From Eubacterium sp. (GTDB taxonomy: Bacteria > Bacillota > Clostridia > Oscillospirales > Acutalibacteraceae), in NCBI GenBank assembly GCA_029052085.1, contig JAIDJS010000098.1:1-5103 (forward strand): a stretch of 5,103 nucleotides of DNA, in the 5' to 3' direction. Below are positions 1-5,103 of this stretch, piece after piece. The first letter of the stretch is position 1, and each line of letters starts with the position of its first letter. The notes beneath the pieces are model-generated. The model did no database searches, was not told the DNA's origin, and saw only the letters and a program-made list of their open reading frames with translations. The position numbers and the translations under genes are program-made.

Positions 1-428
1 GCTATTATGCTGCCCATGAACAAACGGCAAAAAGCTTTGTTCAGAATCCGTTGAATAATAATTATCCCGAGCTTATTTACAGGACAGGCGATCTTGCAGT
101 TTATAATGAAGACGGAGAGCTTGTTTTCAGCGGCAGAAAAGATTTTCAGATAAAATATATGGGTCATCGAATTGAGCTTGAGGAAATTGAGCATGCTATG
201 GCGGCTATAGATGGTGTTGAACGCTGTGTATGTGTTTTTGATGAACAGAAATCAAAGCTTAAGGGCTTTTATATAGGTTCAATTGAAAAAACGGAACTTC
301 TTTCAATTATGAGAAGTACGCTTCCTGTATTTATGATACCCGGTATGATAAGACAGATAGAGGAAATGCCGCTGACCAAAAACGGTAAGGTAGACAGAAA
401 GAAGCTTCAGGAAATGGGGAGAAGATAA
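1..428 (+). CDS. Stand-alone amino-acid adenylation enzyme (DltA/NRPS A-domain type), C-terminal part, 5' truncated
   Basis: The reading frame is open from the left edge (first full codon at base 3) to TAA at 426-428, giving the last 141 residues of an ANL-superfamily adenylating enzyme. Such enzymes activate an amino acid with ATP and transfer it to the phosphopantetheine arm of a carrier protein. Visible motifs: the lead-in YYAAHEQTAKSFVQNPL before A7; A7 YRTGDL (78-95); A8 hinge GRKDFQIK followed by GHRIELEEIE (132-191); and A10 PLTKNGKVDRKKL (369-407), whose lysine (codon 387-389) is the expected catalytic lysine. The protein ends shortly after A10 with no fused carrier domain, as in DltA, so its partner is probably the separate carrier protein at 1634. 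The specificity pocket lies upstream of the window, so the amino acid cannot be read. An initiation at TTG 51 is unlikely because family-like sequence continues upstream. The stop overlaps the next start by one base (TAATG). Being a DltA-like enzyme is nearly certain; D-alanine as substrate is not. Confidence 0.93.
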   Translation, partial: YYAAHEQTAKSFVQNPLNNNYPELIYRTGDLAVYNEDGELVFSGRKDFQIKYMGHRIELEEIEHAMAAIDGVERCVCVFDEQKSKLKGFYIGSIEKTELLSIMRSTLPVFMIPGMIRQIEEMPLTKNGKVDRKKLQEMGRR

Positions 429-1603
429 TGAAAGAGTTTGAAAAACAGCTTTTGGCTGAAAACGCAACTGCTTTTTATACTTTTGATATATCTGTTCTTA
501 AAGGCAGAGTTGAATATCTGAAAAAACATCTGCCAAAGGAAGTTTCGCTTTGTTATGCGGTAAAGGCAAATACATTTATTATCAAAGAAATTGAGGGCTG
601 TGTTGAAAGATTAGAGGTTTGCTCTCCGGGCGAAGAAGCCGTTTGCAAAAAGCTTGGTGTACCCTCTGAAAAAACAGTTATCTCGGGTGTTTATAAAACG
701 CCTGAATTCATTGAGGAGCTGGCAGCGGATAAAAGCTTTAACGGCATATTTACCGTTGAATCCTTAACGCAGTATGATTTGCTTTGTTCATTAAGCGAAC
801 AGTATGGCAGAAAGCTTCCGCTTCTGTTAAGGCTGACGAACGGCAGCCAGTTCGGTATAAATAAAGAGGATATTGATGCTATCATTAAAAACAGAGGGCA
901 GCACAAAAATATTGAAATTCTCGGAATTCAGTATTTTTCCGGCACGCAGAAAACCTCTGTAAAAAAATATAAAAGGGAGCTTGCAAAGCTTGATGCTTTC
1001 TTGGTTCATCTTAAAGAGGATTTATCCTTTGAAGCGAAAGAGCTTGAATACGGAACAGGATTTCCTGTTGCTTACTTTGAGGATGAAGAGCTTAATGAGG
1101 AAGAACTTTTAAAGGGCTTTTCCGAGGCAATAAACGATATGCAGATGAAGCCGATGATAACGCTTGAAGTCGGCCGTTCAATTGCCGCCTCCTGCGGTAA
1201 ATATTATACGCATATTGTAGATAAAAAAATAAACAAGGGTGTCGGCTATCTGCTTTGTGACGGCGGTATGCACCATATTGTTTATTTTGGTCAGCATATG
1301 GCGATGAGAATGCCGAAGCTGTCCGTTTTGGGAAAAGAAAACAGGGAAGATGATAAGGAATGGAATATATGCGGTTCCTTATGCTCAATGAATGATATTA
1401 TTGTAAAAAATGCTGCATTGCCGGAAATTGAAATCGGCGATACCTTGGTTTTTGAAAATACAGGTGCTTATTGTATGATAGAATGTATTTCTCTGTTCTT
1501 AACAAGGGATATTCCGTCTGTTTATCTGATTGATGAAAACGGAAATGCCGTTAAGGTAAGAGATACATTTGAAACATATCATCTGAACACACCTGTTTAT
1601 TAA
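428..1603 (+). CDS. Fold-III PLP-dependent decarboxylase (Orn/DAP/Arg decarboxylase 2 family), variant active site
   Basis: This 391-residue protein has the TIM-barrel plus beta-domain layout and length of group IV decarboxylases (ornithine, diaminopimelate, BtrK-like). Motifs: YAVKAN with PLP lysine K46; EVCSPGEE (63-70); GIQYFSGTQ (166-174), equivalent to GxHxHxGSQ; EYGTGFPVAY (207-216), the glycine-rich phosphate loop; EVGRSIAASCG (247-257); CGSLCSMND (315-323) with the catalytic-type C319 and D323; and GAY (346-348). Two oddities: F170 occupies the usual PLP-stacking histidine position, and S320 occupies the position after the catalytic cysteine that is acidic in ornithine/diaminopimelate decarboxylases and contacts the distal amine. 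The core catalytic set is otherwise kept, so I read it as active but on an unusual substrate. The start ATG overlaps the upstream stop and is preceded by GGGGAGAAG (416-424). Its position between an A-domain gene and a carrier gene suggests it makes or processes the activated amino acid, perhaps while carrier-bound as in BtrK. A racemase role is less likely, since the C-terminal CGxxCxxxD and GAY motifs are decarboxylase signatures. Confidence 0.88.
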   Translation: MKEFEKQLLAENATAFYTFDISVLKGRVEYLKKHLPKEVSLCYAVKANTFIIKEIEGCVERLEVCSPGEEAVCKKLGVPSEKTVISGVYKTPEFIEELAADKSFNGIFTVESLTQYDLLCSLSEQYGRKLPLLLRLTNGSQFGINKEDIDAIIKNRGQHKNIEILGIQYFSGTQKTSVKKYKRELAKLDAFLVHLKEDLSFEAKELEYGTGFPVAYFEDEELNEEELLKGFSEAINDMQMKPMITLEVGRSIAASCGKYYTHIVDKKINKGVGYLLCDGGMHHIVYFGQHMAMRMPKLSVLGKENREDDKEWNICGSLCSMNDIIVKNAALPEIEIGDTLVFENTGAYCMIECISLFLTRDIPSVYLIDENGNAVKVRDTFETYHLNTPVY

Positions 1604-1616
1604 AATAAATATTTTT

Positions 1617-1623
1617 GAAAGGA
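1617..1623 (+). promoter_or_regulatory. Ribosome binding site of the carrier protein gene
   Basis: GAAAGGA lies 10 bases before the ATG at 1634, inside the only clear gap (1604-1633, very A/T-rich) between the first five genes. A dedicated site fits a carrier protein that must be made in excess of the enzymes. I see no promoter or hairpin in the gap. Confidence 0.6.
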
Positions 1624-1633
1624 TATATACATT

Positions 1634-1864
1634 ATGGAAACACTTATTGAAATTTTAGAGGACATTCAGCCGGGAATTGATTATGAAACCTGTACTGATC
1701 TTATTGACGCACATCATCTTGATTCACTTTCAATTATCTCTCTTGTTGCAGAGATTGAGGATGAATTTGATATAACGGTTCCTGCAGTGGAAATCATTCC
1801 GTCAAACTTCAATTCAGCTGAAGCAATGTGGAACATGATTAAGAGGCTTGAAGAGGAAGACTAA
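1634..1864 (+). CDS. Acyl carrier protein (DltC/PCP-like)
   Basis: A 76-residue carrier protein, the usual size for ACP/DltC. The phosphopantetheine attachment site is S31 in HHLDSLSIISLVAEIEDEF, followed by the helix-II pattern and a TVPAVEI...NFNSAEAMWNMI tail typical of DltC and stand-alone peptidyl carrier proteins. It has 20 Asp/Glu against 2 Lys/Arg, so it is strongly acidic as expected for a carrier that docks on basic enzyme surfaces. The likely role is to receive the aminoacyl group as a thioester from the adenylating enzyme encoded at the left edge and present it in the cytoplasm to the MBOAT protein. It needs a phosphopantetheinyl transferase, which is not in this window. Its TAA is immediately followed by the ATG of the MBOAT gene, so the two are probably translationally coupled, as expected for partners. 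Symbol left blank because the acyl group may not be D-alanine. Confidence 0.92.
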   Translation: METLIEILEDIQPGIDYETCTDLIDAHHLDSLSIISLVAEIEDEFDITVPAVEIIPSNFNSAEAMWNMIKRLEEED

Positions 1865-3505
1865 ATGGACGTGCTTTCAACTCTTTTTTCAGTAGGGCTG
1901 GTGCCTAAGCTTACCTCATATTTTTCGGTAGCTTATCTGGCAATTTTTCTGCCTGCTGCAATTCTTGTTTACTGGCTTCTGCCTCAGAAATTAAGGCGAT
2001 GGTTTCTTCTGGCTGCCGGTTATGGCTTCTTTTGGCTTATCAGCGGAAAGCTTACGGTTTTTCTTTTATTGGCAACGCTTTCCATTTATCTGTTTGGTCT
2101 TTGGCTGGACAAGCTGAATGTTAAAAGAAAGGCAGAAGCTAAAACCGCTAAGGACAGGGCTGAGAAAAAGGCAATCAAAAAAGCCTATCAGACACGTCAG
2201 CGCTGGGTTGTTTTCTTTGCGGCTGTAGTACATATAGGTACGCTTCTTGTGCTTAAATATACACCGTTTTTCCTCGGAAATGTAAATTCGCTGATTAAAG
2301 CCTGCGGCTCCTCGTTTGAAATCGGCATACCGAAGTTTATGCTTCCTATCGGTATTTCATTCTTTACAATGCAGGCAATGTCTTATATTCTTGATGTTTA
2401 CCACGGTGCCATAAAGGCGGATAGAAATTATCTGAGAATTTCGCTTTATATGAGCTTTTTCCCTCAGATTGTTGAAGGTCCTATCTGTAAGTATGCAGAT
2501 ACGGCAGAGCAGATTTATGAGGCAAAGCAGATCAGCTATACGAATTTAACGCTCGGTCTTCAGCGCATTGCGTATGGTATGATGAAAAAGGTAATTATTG
2601 CCGACCGTCTTAATGTGTTGGTTGAAACCATTTTTAAGGATTATGAAAAATTCGGCGGTTTTACCATTGCTGTCGGTGCAATTGCCTATACTATCCAGCT
2701 TTATATGGATTTCTCGGGTACTATGGATGCCGTTTGCGGCTCTGCTCAGATTTTCGGTGTGGAAATGCCGGAGAATTTCAAAAGACCGTTCTTTTCAAGG
2801 TCTATTTCGGAATTCTGGAAGAGATGGCATATTACGCTCGGTGCATGGTTCAGAGATTATATTTTCTACCCGATTTCAATGTCAAAGCCAATGAAGAATT
2901 TAACAACCTCTGCAAGAAAGAAGCTTGGTAATCATTTCGGACCGCTTATTGCGGGTGCAATTGCTCTTTTTGCAGTTTGGTTCTGCAACGGCTTGTGGCA
3001 TGGTGCTGCATGGAGTTACATTTTCTTCGGTATGTATCACTTTGCTTTGATTCTGTCGGGGAATATAATTGCTCCGCTTTCAAAGAATATAAATGATAAG
3101 CTGCATATTAATACGGAATGCTTTGCTTATAAAGCTATGCAGATTGTTCGTACAACCATTTTTGTTATAATCGGCGAGATGTTCTTCCGTGCACACGGTT
3201 TAAAGGCCGGTCTTATTATGTTCAAAAAGCTTGTAACAGATTTCAGCTTCAGTGAAATTCAGGAGGGCTATCTGAAAGCACTCGGTGTTGATGCCAAGGA
3301 TCTCCTGATTGTTGGTATCACCCTTCTTATTATTTTTGTTGTAAGCATTCTTAATGAAAAGGGAATCAATATCAGAAATGAGCTTCAGAAAAAGAATATC
3401 ATTCTTCGCTGGGTAATTTTTACGGCTCTTGTTTTATTTATTTTTATTTTCGGTGCATATGGAATAGGCTACGATCCTGTTGATCCTATCTATGCTAATT
3501 TCTAA
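1865..3505 (+). CDS. MBOAT family membrane O-acyltransferase (AlgI/DltB-like)
   Basis: A 546-residue polytopic membrane protein with roughly 10-12 hydrophobic segments (clear ones near 20-38, 45-60, 62-80, 114-132, 160-180, 268-285, 361-378, 383-400, 480-496 and 513-533). MBOAT motifs: LPIGISFFTMQAMSYILDVY (160-179); FFPQIVEGPI (198-207); QLYMDFSG (278-285); SEFWKRWHITLGAWFRDY (315-332, containing H322); and NGLWHGAAW (375-383) with the invariant catalytic histidine H379. A lysine-rich cytoplasmic-type loop (83-113, 13 Lys/Arg) follows the third hydrophobic segment. The family moves an acyl group from a carrier or donor inside the cell to a hydroxyl on an extracellular polymer. The N-terminal part and the LPIGISFFTMQ region look more like AlgI (exopolysaccharide acetylation) than DltB, and the protein is longer than DltB (about 400). 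The neighbouring A-domain and carrier genes argue that the acyl group is aminoacyl, not acetyl. The start at 1865 abuts the carrier stop, with GAGGAAGA at 1853-1860 as its ribosome binding site. Confidence 0.93.
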   Translation: MDVLSTLFSVGLVPKLTSYFSVAYLAIFLPAAILVYWLLPQKLRRWFLLAAGYGFFWLISGKLTVFLLLATLSIYLFGLWLDKLNVKRKAEAKTAKDRAEKKAIKKAYQTRQRWVVFFAAVVHIGTLLVLKYTPFFLGNVNSLIKACGSSFEIGIPKFMLPIGISFFTMQAMSYILDVYHGAIKADRNYLRISLYMSFFPQIVEGPICKYADTAEQIYEAKQISYTNLTLGLQRIAYGMMKKVIIADRLNVLVETIFKDYEKFGGFTIAVGAIAYTIQLYMDFSGTMDAVCGSAQIFGVEMPENFKRPFFSRSISEFWKRWHITLGAWFRDYIFYPISMSKPMKNLTTSARKKLGNHFGPLIAGAIALFAVWFCNGLWHGAAWSYIFFGMYHFALILSGNIIAPLSKNINDKLHINTECFAYKAMQIVRTTIFVIIGEMFFRAHGLKAGLIMFKKLVTDFSFSEIQEGYLKALGVDAKDLLIVGITLLIIFVVSILNEKGINIRNELQKKNIILRWVIFTALVLFIFIFGAYGIGYDPVDPIYANF

Positions 3506-3513
3506 ATGGAGAG

Positions 3514-3520
3514 AGGGGGA
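3514..3520 (+). promoter_or_regulatory. Ribosome binding site that sets the SGNH gene start at 3530
   Basis: AGGGGGA, within the purine run GAGAGGGGGAGAA, lies 9 bases before the ATG at 3530. If translation instead began at the first ATG (3506), this strong site would lie inside the coding region and no comparable site would be correctly placed for 3506. The downstream paralogue starts at the residue matching 3530. Confidence 0.75.
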
Positions 3521-3529
3521 GAACTGAAT

Positions 3530-4525
3530 ATGGGCTATTTTAAAGAACGTGTTAATAAGCGTCTGGTTATTCATGGTGTTCAGGCTGTTGCATTTGTGCT
3601 TATTGTTTTTGTTCTTCTTTTTGCTCTATCTCCTGTTTTTATGCCGAAAACCAACAAGGATTTAAGAGATTCATCTGCAAACGGAATTCTTGCAGAGCCT
3701 GCTGGTACAATAGATGTTATCATCGTTGGAGACAGTGAAAGCTACTGCACCTTTATTCCGCTTCAGATGTGGAATGAACACGGAATAACCTCTTATGTGT
3801 GCGGAACGCCGAAGCAAACTCTTGATTATTCGGAAGATTTCTTAAGGAAGGCCTTCAAAAGCCAGAAGCCAAAGTTGGTTGTGCTTGAAACAAATGCAAT
3901 TTTCAGAAAATTCAGCCTTACCTCATCTCTTCTTATCAAAGCTGATGAACAATTTTCTATTTACAGATATCATGATCGCTGGAAAAAGCTGTCCTTCTCG
4001 GATTTTTCCTCAAATGTTGATAATGATTATATAGAGAATGATAAGGGCTATCGCATAGACGGCAGTGTAAAATCAGGTAATATTTCGGGCTATATGAAAC
4101 CCTCTGACAAAAAGGAAAAAATCCCGATTAAAAATAAACCTTATCTTAAAAGTATTATAGAACTTTGTGAGGAAAACGGGGCAGAGTTTATGTTTGTAAG
4201 CACACCAAGCCTTAAAAACTGGAACAGTGAACGCCACAATGCAGTTGCAGAGCTTGCTGAAGAGTTCGGTGTGGACTATATTGATATGAATACTCTCAGA
4301 AACGAGGTTCCGATTAACTGGGCTGATGATACGAAGGATGCAGGCGATCATTTGAACCACAGGGGTGCTGAAAAAGCAACGGCTTATTTCGGGGATTATC
4401 TTAGTTCCAGAAATATTCTTGCGGATCACAGAAATGATATTACATATTCCGATTGGAATAAAGCATACAATCATTTCCTTGATGAAATAGAAAAAAGTAA
4501 ATTACAGGTAAAAAAGAAAGCCTGA
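3530..4525 (+). CDS. Membrane-anchored SGNH/GDSL-type protein in the DltD/AlgJ role, copy 1
   Basis: With the ATG at 3530 the protein has 331 residues; the frame also allows ATG 3506 (339 residues), which I reject on ribosome-site and paralogue evidence. A single N-terminal hydrophobic segment (about 16-38, ending near LSPVFM) would anchor an extracellular domain, with lysine/arginine before it. SGNH signatures are block I VGDSESY (66-72, nucleophile S69), a block II-like glycine in YVCGTP (G92), and the C-terminal DAGDHLN (270-276) with candidate catalytic H274. No other domain is visible, and the C-terminus is basic (KKKA). Known partners of MBOAT acyltransferases (DltD, AlgJ/AlgX, PatB) have this architecture and complete transfer of the acyl group to the polymer outside the membrane; I infer that role from the preceding MBOAT gene. 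At 331 residues it is shorter than DltD (about 420). It could instead be an esterase that removes the modification. A closely related paralogue follows at 4686. Confidence 0.85.
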   Translation: MGYFKERVNKRLVIHGVQAVAFVLIVFVLLFALSPVFMPKTNKDLRDSSANGILAEPAGTIDVIIVGDSESYCTFIPLQMWNEHGITSYVCGTPKQTLDYSEDFLRKAFKSQKPKLVVLETNAIFRKFSLTSSLLIKADEQFSIYRYHDRWKKLSFSDFSSNVDNDYIENDKGYRIDGSVKSGNISGYMKPSDKKEKIPIKNKPYLKSIIELCEENGAEFMFVSTPSLKNWNSERHNAVAELAEEFGVDYIDMNTLRNEVPINWADDTKDAGDHLNHRGAEKATAYFGDYLSSRNILADHRNDITYSDWNKAYNHFLDEIEKSKLQVKKKA

Positions 4526-4529
4526 ATAT

Positions 4530-4564
4530 AAAAAAACAGACTGAATCATTTTTGGTTCAGTCTG
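4530..4564 (-). terminator. Hairpin with U-tract in the minus direction; weak or attenuating in the plus direction
   Basis: Bases 4537-4548 (CAGACTGAATCA) pair with 4553-4564 (TGGTTCAGTCTG) in a 12-bp stem with one T-G wobble and a TTTT loop. A run of seven A (4530-4536) lies immediately to the left, so minus-strand RNA would end in the stem followed by seven U, a textbook intrinsic terminator for transcription arriving from the right. In the plus direction the bases after the stem are ATACTTGTCATT, not a U-tract, so stopping of the operon transcript here would be weak; the stem could still act as a 3' stabiliser or partial terminator between the two SGNH genes. The hairpin is certain from the sequence; its function and direction are inferred. 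Confidence 0.6.
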
Positions 4565-4675
4565 ATACTTGTCATTAAAGCGGTCTGAACAATGCCGAAT
4601 AATAAAAAATAGTATGATTGTTTTTGAGCATATGGAATAGTTTGTGTTCCTGTCAATGCTGATTTCTGATATTTT

Positions 4676-4682
4676 GAGGTGG
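4676..4682 (+). promoter_or_regulatory. Ribosome binding site of the second SGNH gene
   Basis: GAGGTGG is a near-consensus anti-16S match. Its GAGG core ends 6 bases before the ATG at 4686, supporting that start independently of the copy-1 gene. Confidence 0.7.
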
Positions 4683-4685
4683 AAT

Positions 4686-5103
4686 ATGAATTATTTTAAA
4701 GAGCGTTTTAATAAACGCTTTGTAAAAAACGGTATTAAGGCAGTATCATTTGTTCTTGTAATTGCAGTAATTCTGCTTGCTCTTTCTCCCGTTTTTATGC
4801 CAAAAACAAATAAGGGATTAAAGGATAAATCAGCCCAGGGCTTTCTTGCAGAGCCTGATAATTCAATTGATGTTCTTTTTGTAGGAGACAGTCTGGCTTA
4901 CAGTACGTTTATTCCGCTTAAAATATTTAATGATTACGGCATATCTTCATATGTATGCGGCACACCGTCGCAGACTCTTGCTTATTCGGAGGATTTTATA
5001 AGAAGAGCCTTTAAAAATCAGAAGCCTAAGCTGGTTGTACTTGAAACAGATAGTGTTTTCAGAAGATTTAATCCATTGCAGCCACTTGTTCTTCGTGCGG
5101 AGG
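4686..5103 (+). CDS. Membrane-anchored SGNH/GDSL-type protein, copy 2 (tandem paralogue), 3' truncated
   Basis: The frame opens at ATG 4686 and runs off the right edge, giving 139 complete residues. It aligns without gaps to the SGNH protein at 3530 from the first residue, with 89 of 139 identities by hand count (about 64%). Shared blocks include NYFKER/GYFKER starts, LSPVFMPKTNK after the membrane anchor, LAEP, YVCGTP, QKPKLVVLET. The single N-terminal hydrophobic segment (about 17-38) is retained. Block I is VGDSLAYS (66-73), a classical GDSL form with nucleophile S69, where copy 1 has GDSES; copy 2 also has LETDSVF where copy 1 has LETNAIF (120-125). The C-terminal catalytic histidine motif lies beyond the window, so whether it is complete is unknown. 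It probably shares the polymer-modification role of copy 1, perhaps on a different acceptor, or as an esterase opposing the transferase. It is separated from copy 1 by 160 bases with a hairpin. Confidence 0.85.
   Translation, partial: MNYFKERFNKRFVKNGIKAVSFVLVIAVILLALSPVFMPKTNKGLKDKSAQGFLAEPDNSIDVLFVGDSLAYSTFIPLKIFNDYGISSYVCGTPSQTLAYSEDFIRRAFKNQKPKLVVLETDSVFRRFNPLQPLVLRAE

Larger units (their letters stand above)
4526..4685 (+). other. Intergenic stretch between the tandem SGNH genes
   Basis: These 160 bases hold no coding sequence that I can support. They contain a hairpin at 4537-4564 and the ribosome binding site of the next gene at 4676-4682. A TATGAT at 4613-4618 within A/T-rich sequence resembles a -10 box, but the hexamer 17 bases upstream (CAATGC) is not a -35 match, so I do not call a promoter. 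It is the longest gap in the operon and could allow the second SGNH gene to be expressed at a different level from the first five genes. Confidence 0.5.

Noticed and set aside
51..428. A complete small gene starting at TTG 51
   Set aside because: The frame is open to the left edge and bases 3-53 encode sequence typical of A-domains just before the A7 motif, so this is the tail of a longer gene.
691..1388. Three minus-strand open frames (691-906, 827-1009, 1092-1388)
   Set aside because: They lie entirely antisense to the well-supported decarboxylase gene, have compositions without any recognisable domain, and lack supporting context.
1604..1633. Internal promoter in the gap before the carrier gene
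   Set aside because: The gap is only 30 bases, and I see a ribosome binding site but no paired -35/-10 elements.
2598..2931. Two plus-strand open frames in another phase (2598-2894, 2734-2931)
   Set aside because: Both are inside the MBOAT gene, across its most conserved region (DFSG to SEFWKRWH), and encode no recognisable protein.
4073..4474. Minus-strand open frame of 133 residues
   Set aside because: It is antisense to the C-terminal half of the copy-1 SGNH gene, including its catalytic DHLN motif; it looks like a coding shadow.
1..4525. Annotation as a standard dltABCD operon for D-alanylation of teichoic acid
   Set aside because: Gene order differs, a decarboxylase is included, the MBOAT is AlgI-like and the SGNH proteins are shorter than DltD; D-alanine is only one possible acyl group.
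4591..4618. Promoter upstream of the second SGNH gene based on TATGAT at 4613
   Set aside because: No acceptable -35 hexamer at 16-18 bases upstream; a lone -10-like match is expected by chance in such A/T-rich sequence.

Overview
The window looks like part of one long plus-strand operon from a low-to-moderate G+C Firmicute, most likely a gut-type clostridium (Clostridia/Oscillospirales-like). This rests on A/T-rich third positions, strong GGAGG-type ribosome binding sites, tight gene packing and the style of the proteins. I cannot name a species.

Layout, all on the plus strand: (1) 1-428, the C-terminal end of a stand-alone amino-acid adenylation enzyme of the DltA/NRPS A-domain type, cut by the left edge; (2) 428-1603, a fold-III PLP-dependent decarboxylase; (3) 1634-1864, a small, very acidic acyl carrier protein; (4) 1865-3505, a multipass MBOAT O-acyltransferase closer in style to AlgI than to classical DltB; (5) about 3530-4525, a membrane-anchored SGNH/GDSL protein in the DltD/AlgJ role; (6) 4526-4685, a short intergenic stretch with a strong hairpin; (7) 4686-5103, a second SGNH protein, a tandem paralogue of (5) (about 64% identical over the visible 139 residues by hand count), cut by the right edge. 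Genes 1/2 overlap by one base (TAATG), genes 3/4 and the open frames of 4/5 abut (TAAATG), and only 30 bases separate genes 2 and 3, so genes 1-5 are almost certainly co-transcribed and partly translationally coupled.

Together the genes have the logic of a D-alanylation (dlt) pathway: activate an amino acid, load it on a carrier protein, pass it through a membrane MBOAT channel and, with an SGNH partner, esterify an extracellular polymer. It is not a standard dltABCD operon. A PLP decarboxylase sits between the adenylation and carrier genes, the gene order differs, and the SGNH gene is duplicated. The decarboxylase has lost the usual PLP-stacking histidine and the acidic residue that reads a distal amine in ornithine/diaminopimelate decarboxylases, while keeping the PLP lysine and catalytic cysteine. 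My inference is that an amino diacid is decarboxylated, free or on the carrier protein (as known for BtrK in butirosin biosynthesis), and that the resulting amino-acyl group (for example GABA, beta-alanine or lysine) decorates a cell-surface glycan or teichoic-type polymer. The pathway logic is well supported; the substrate and the polymer are not determined by this sequence.
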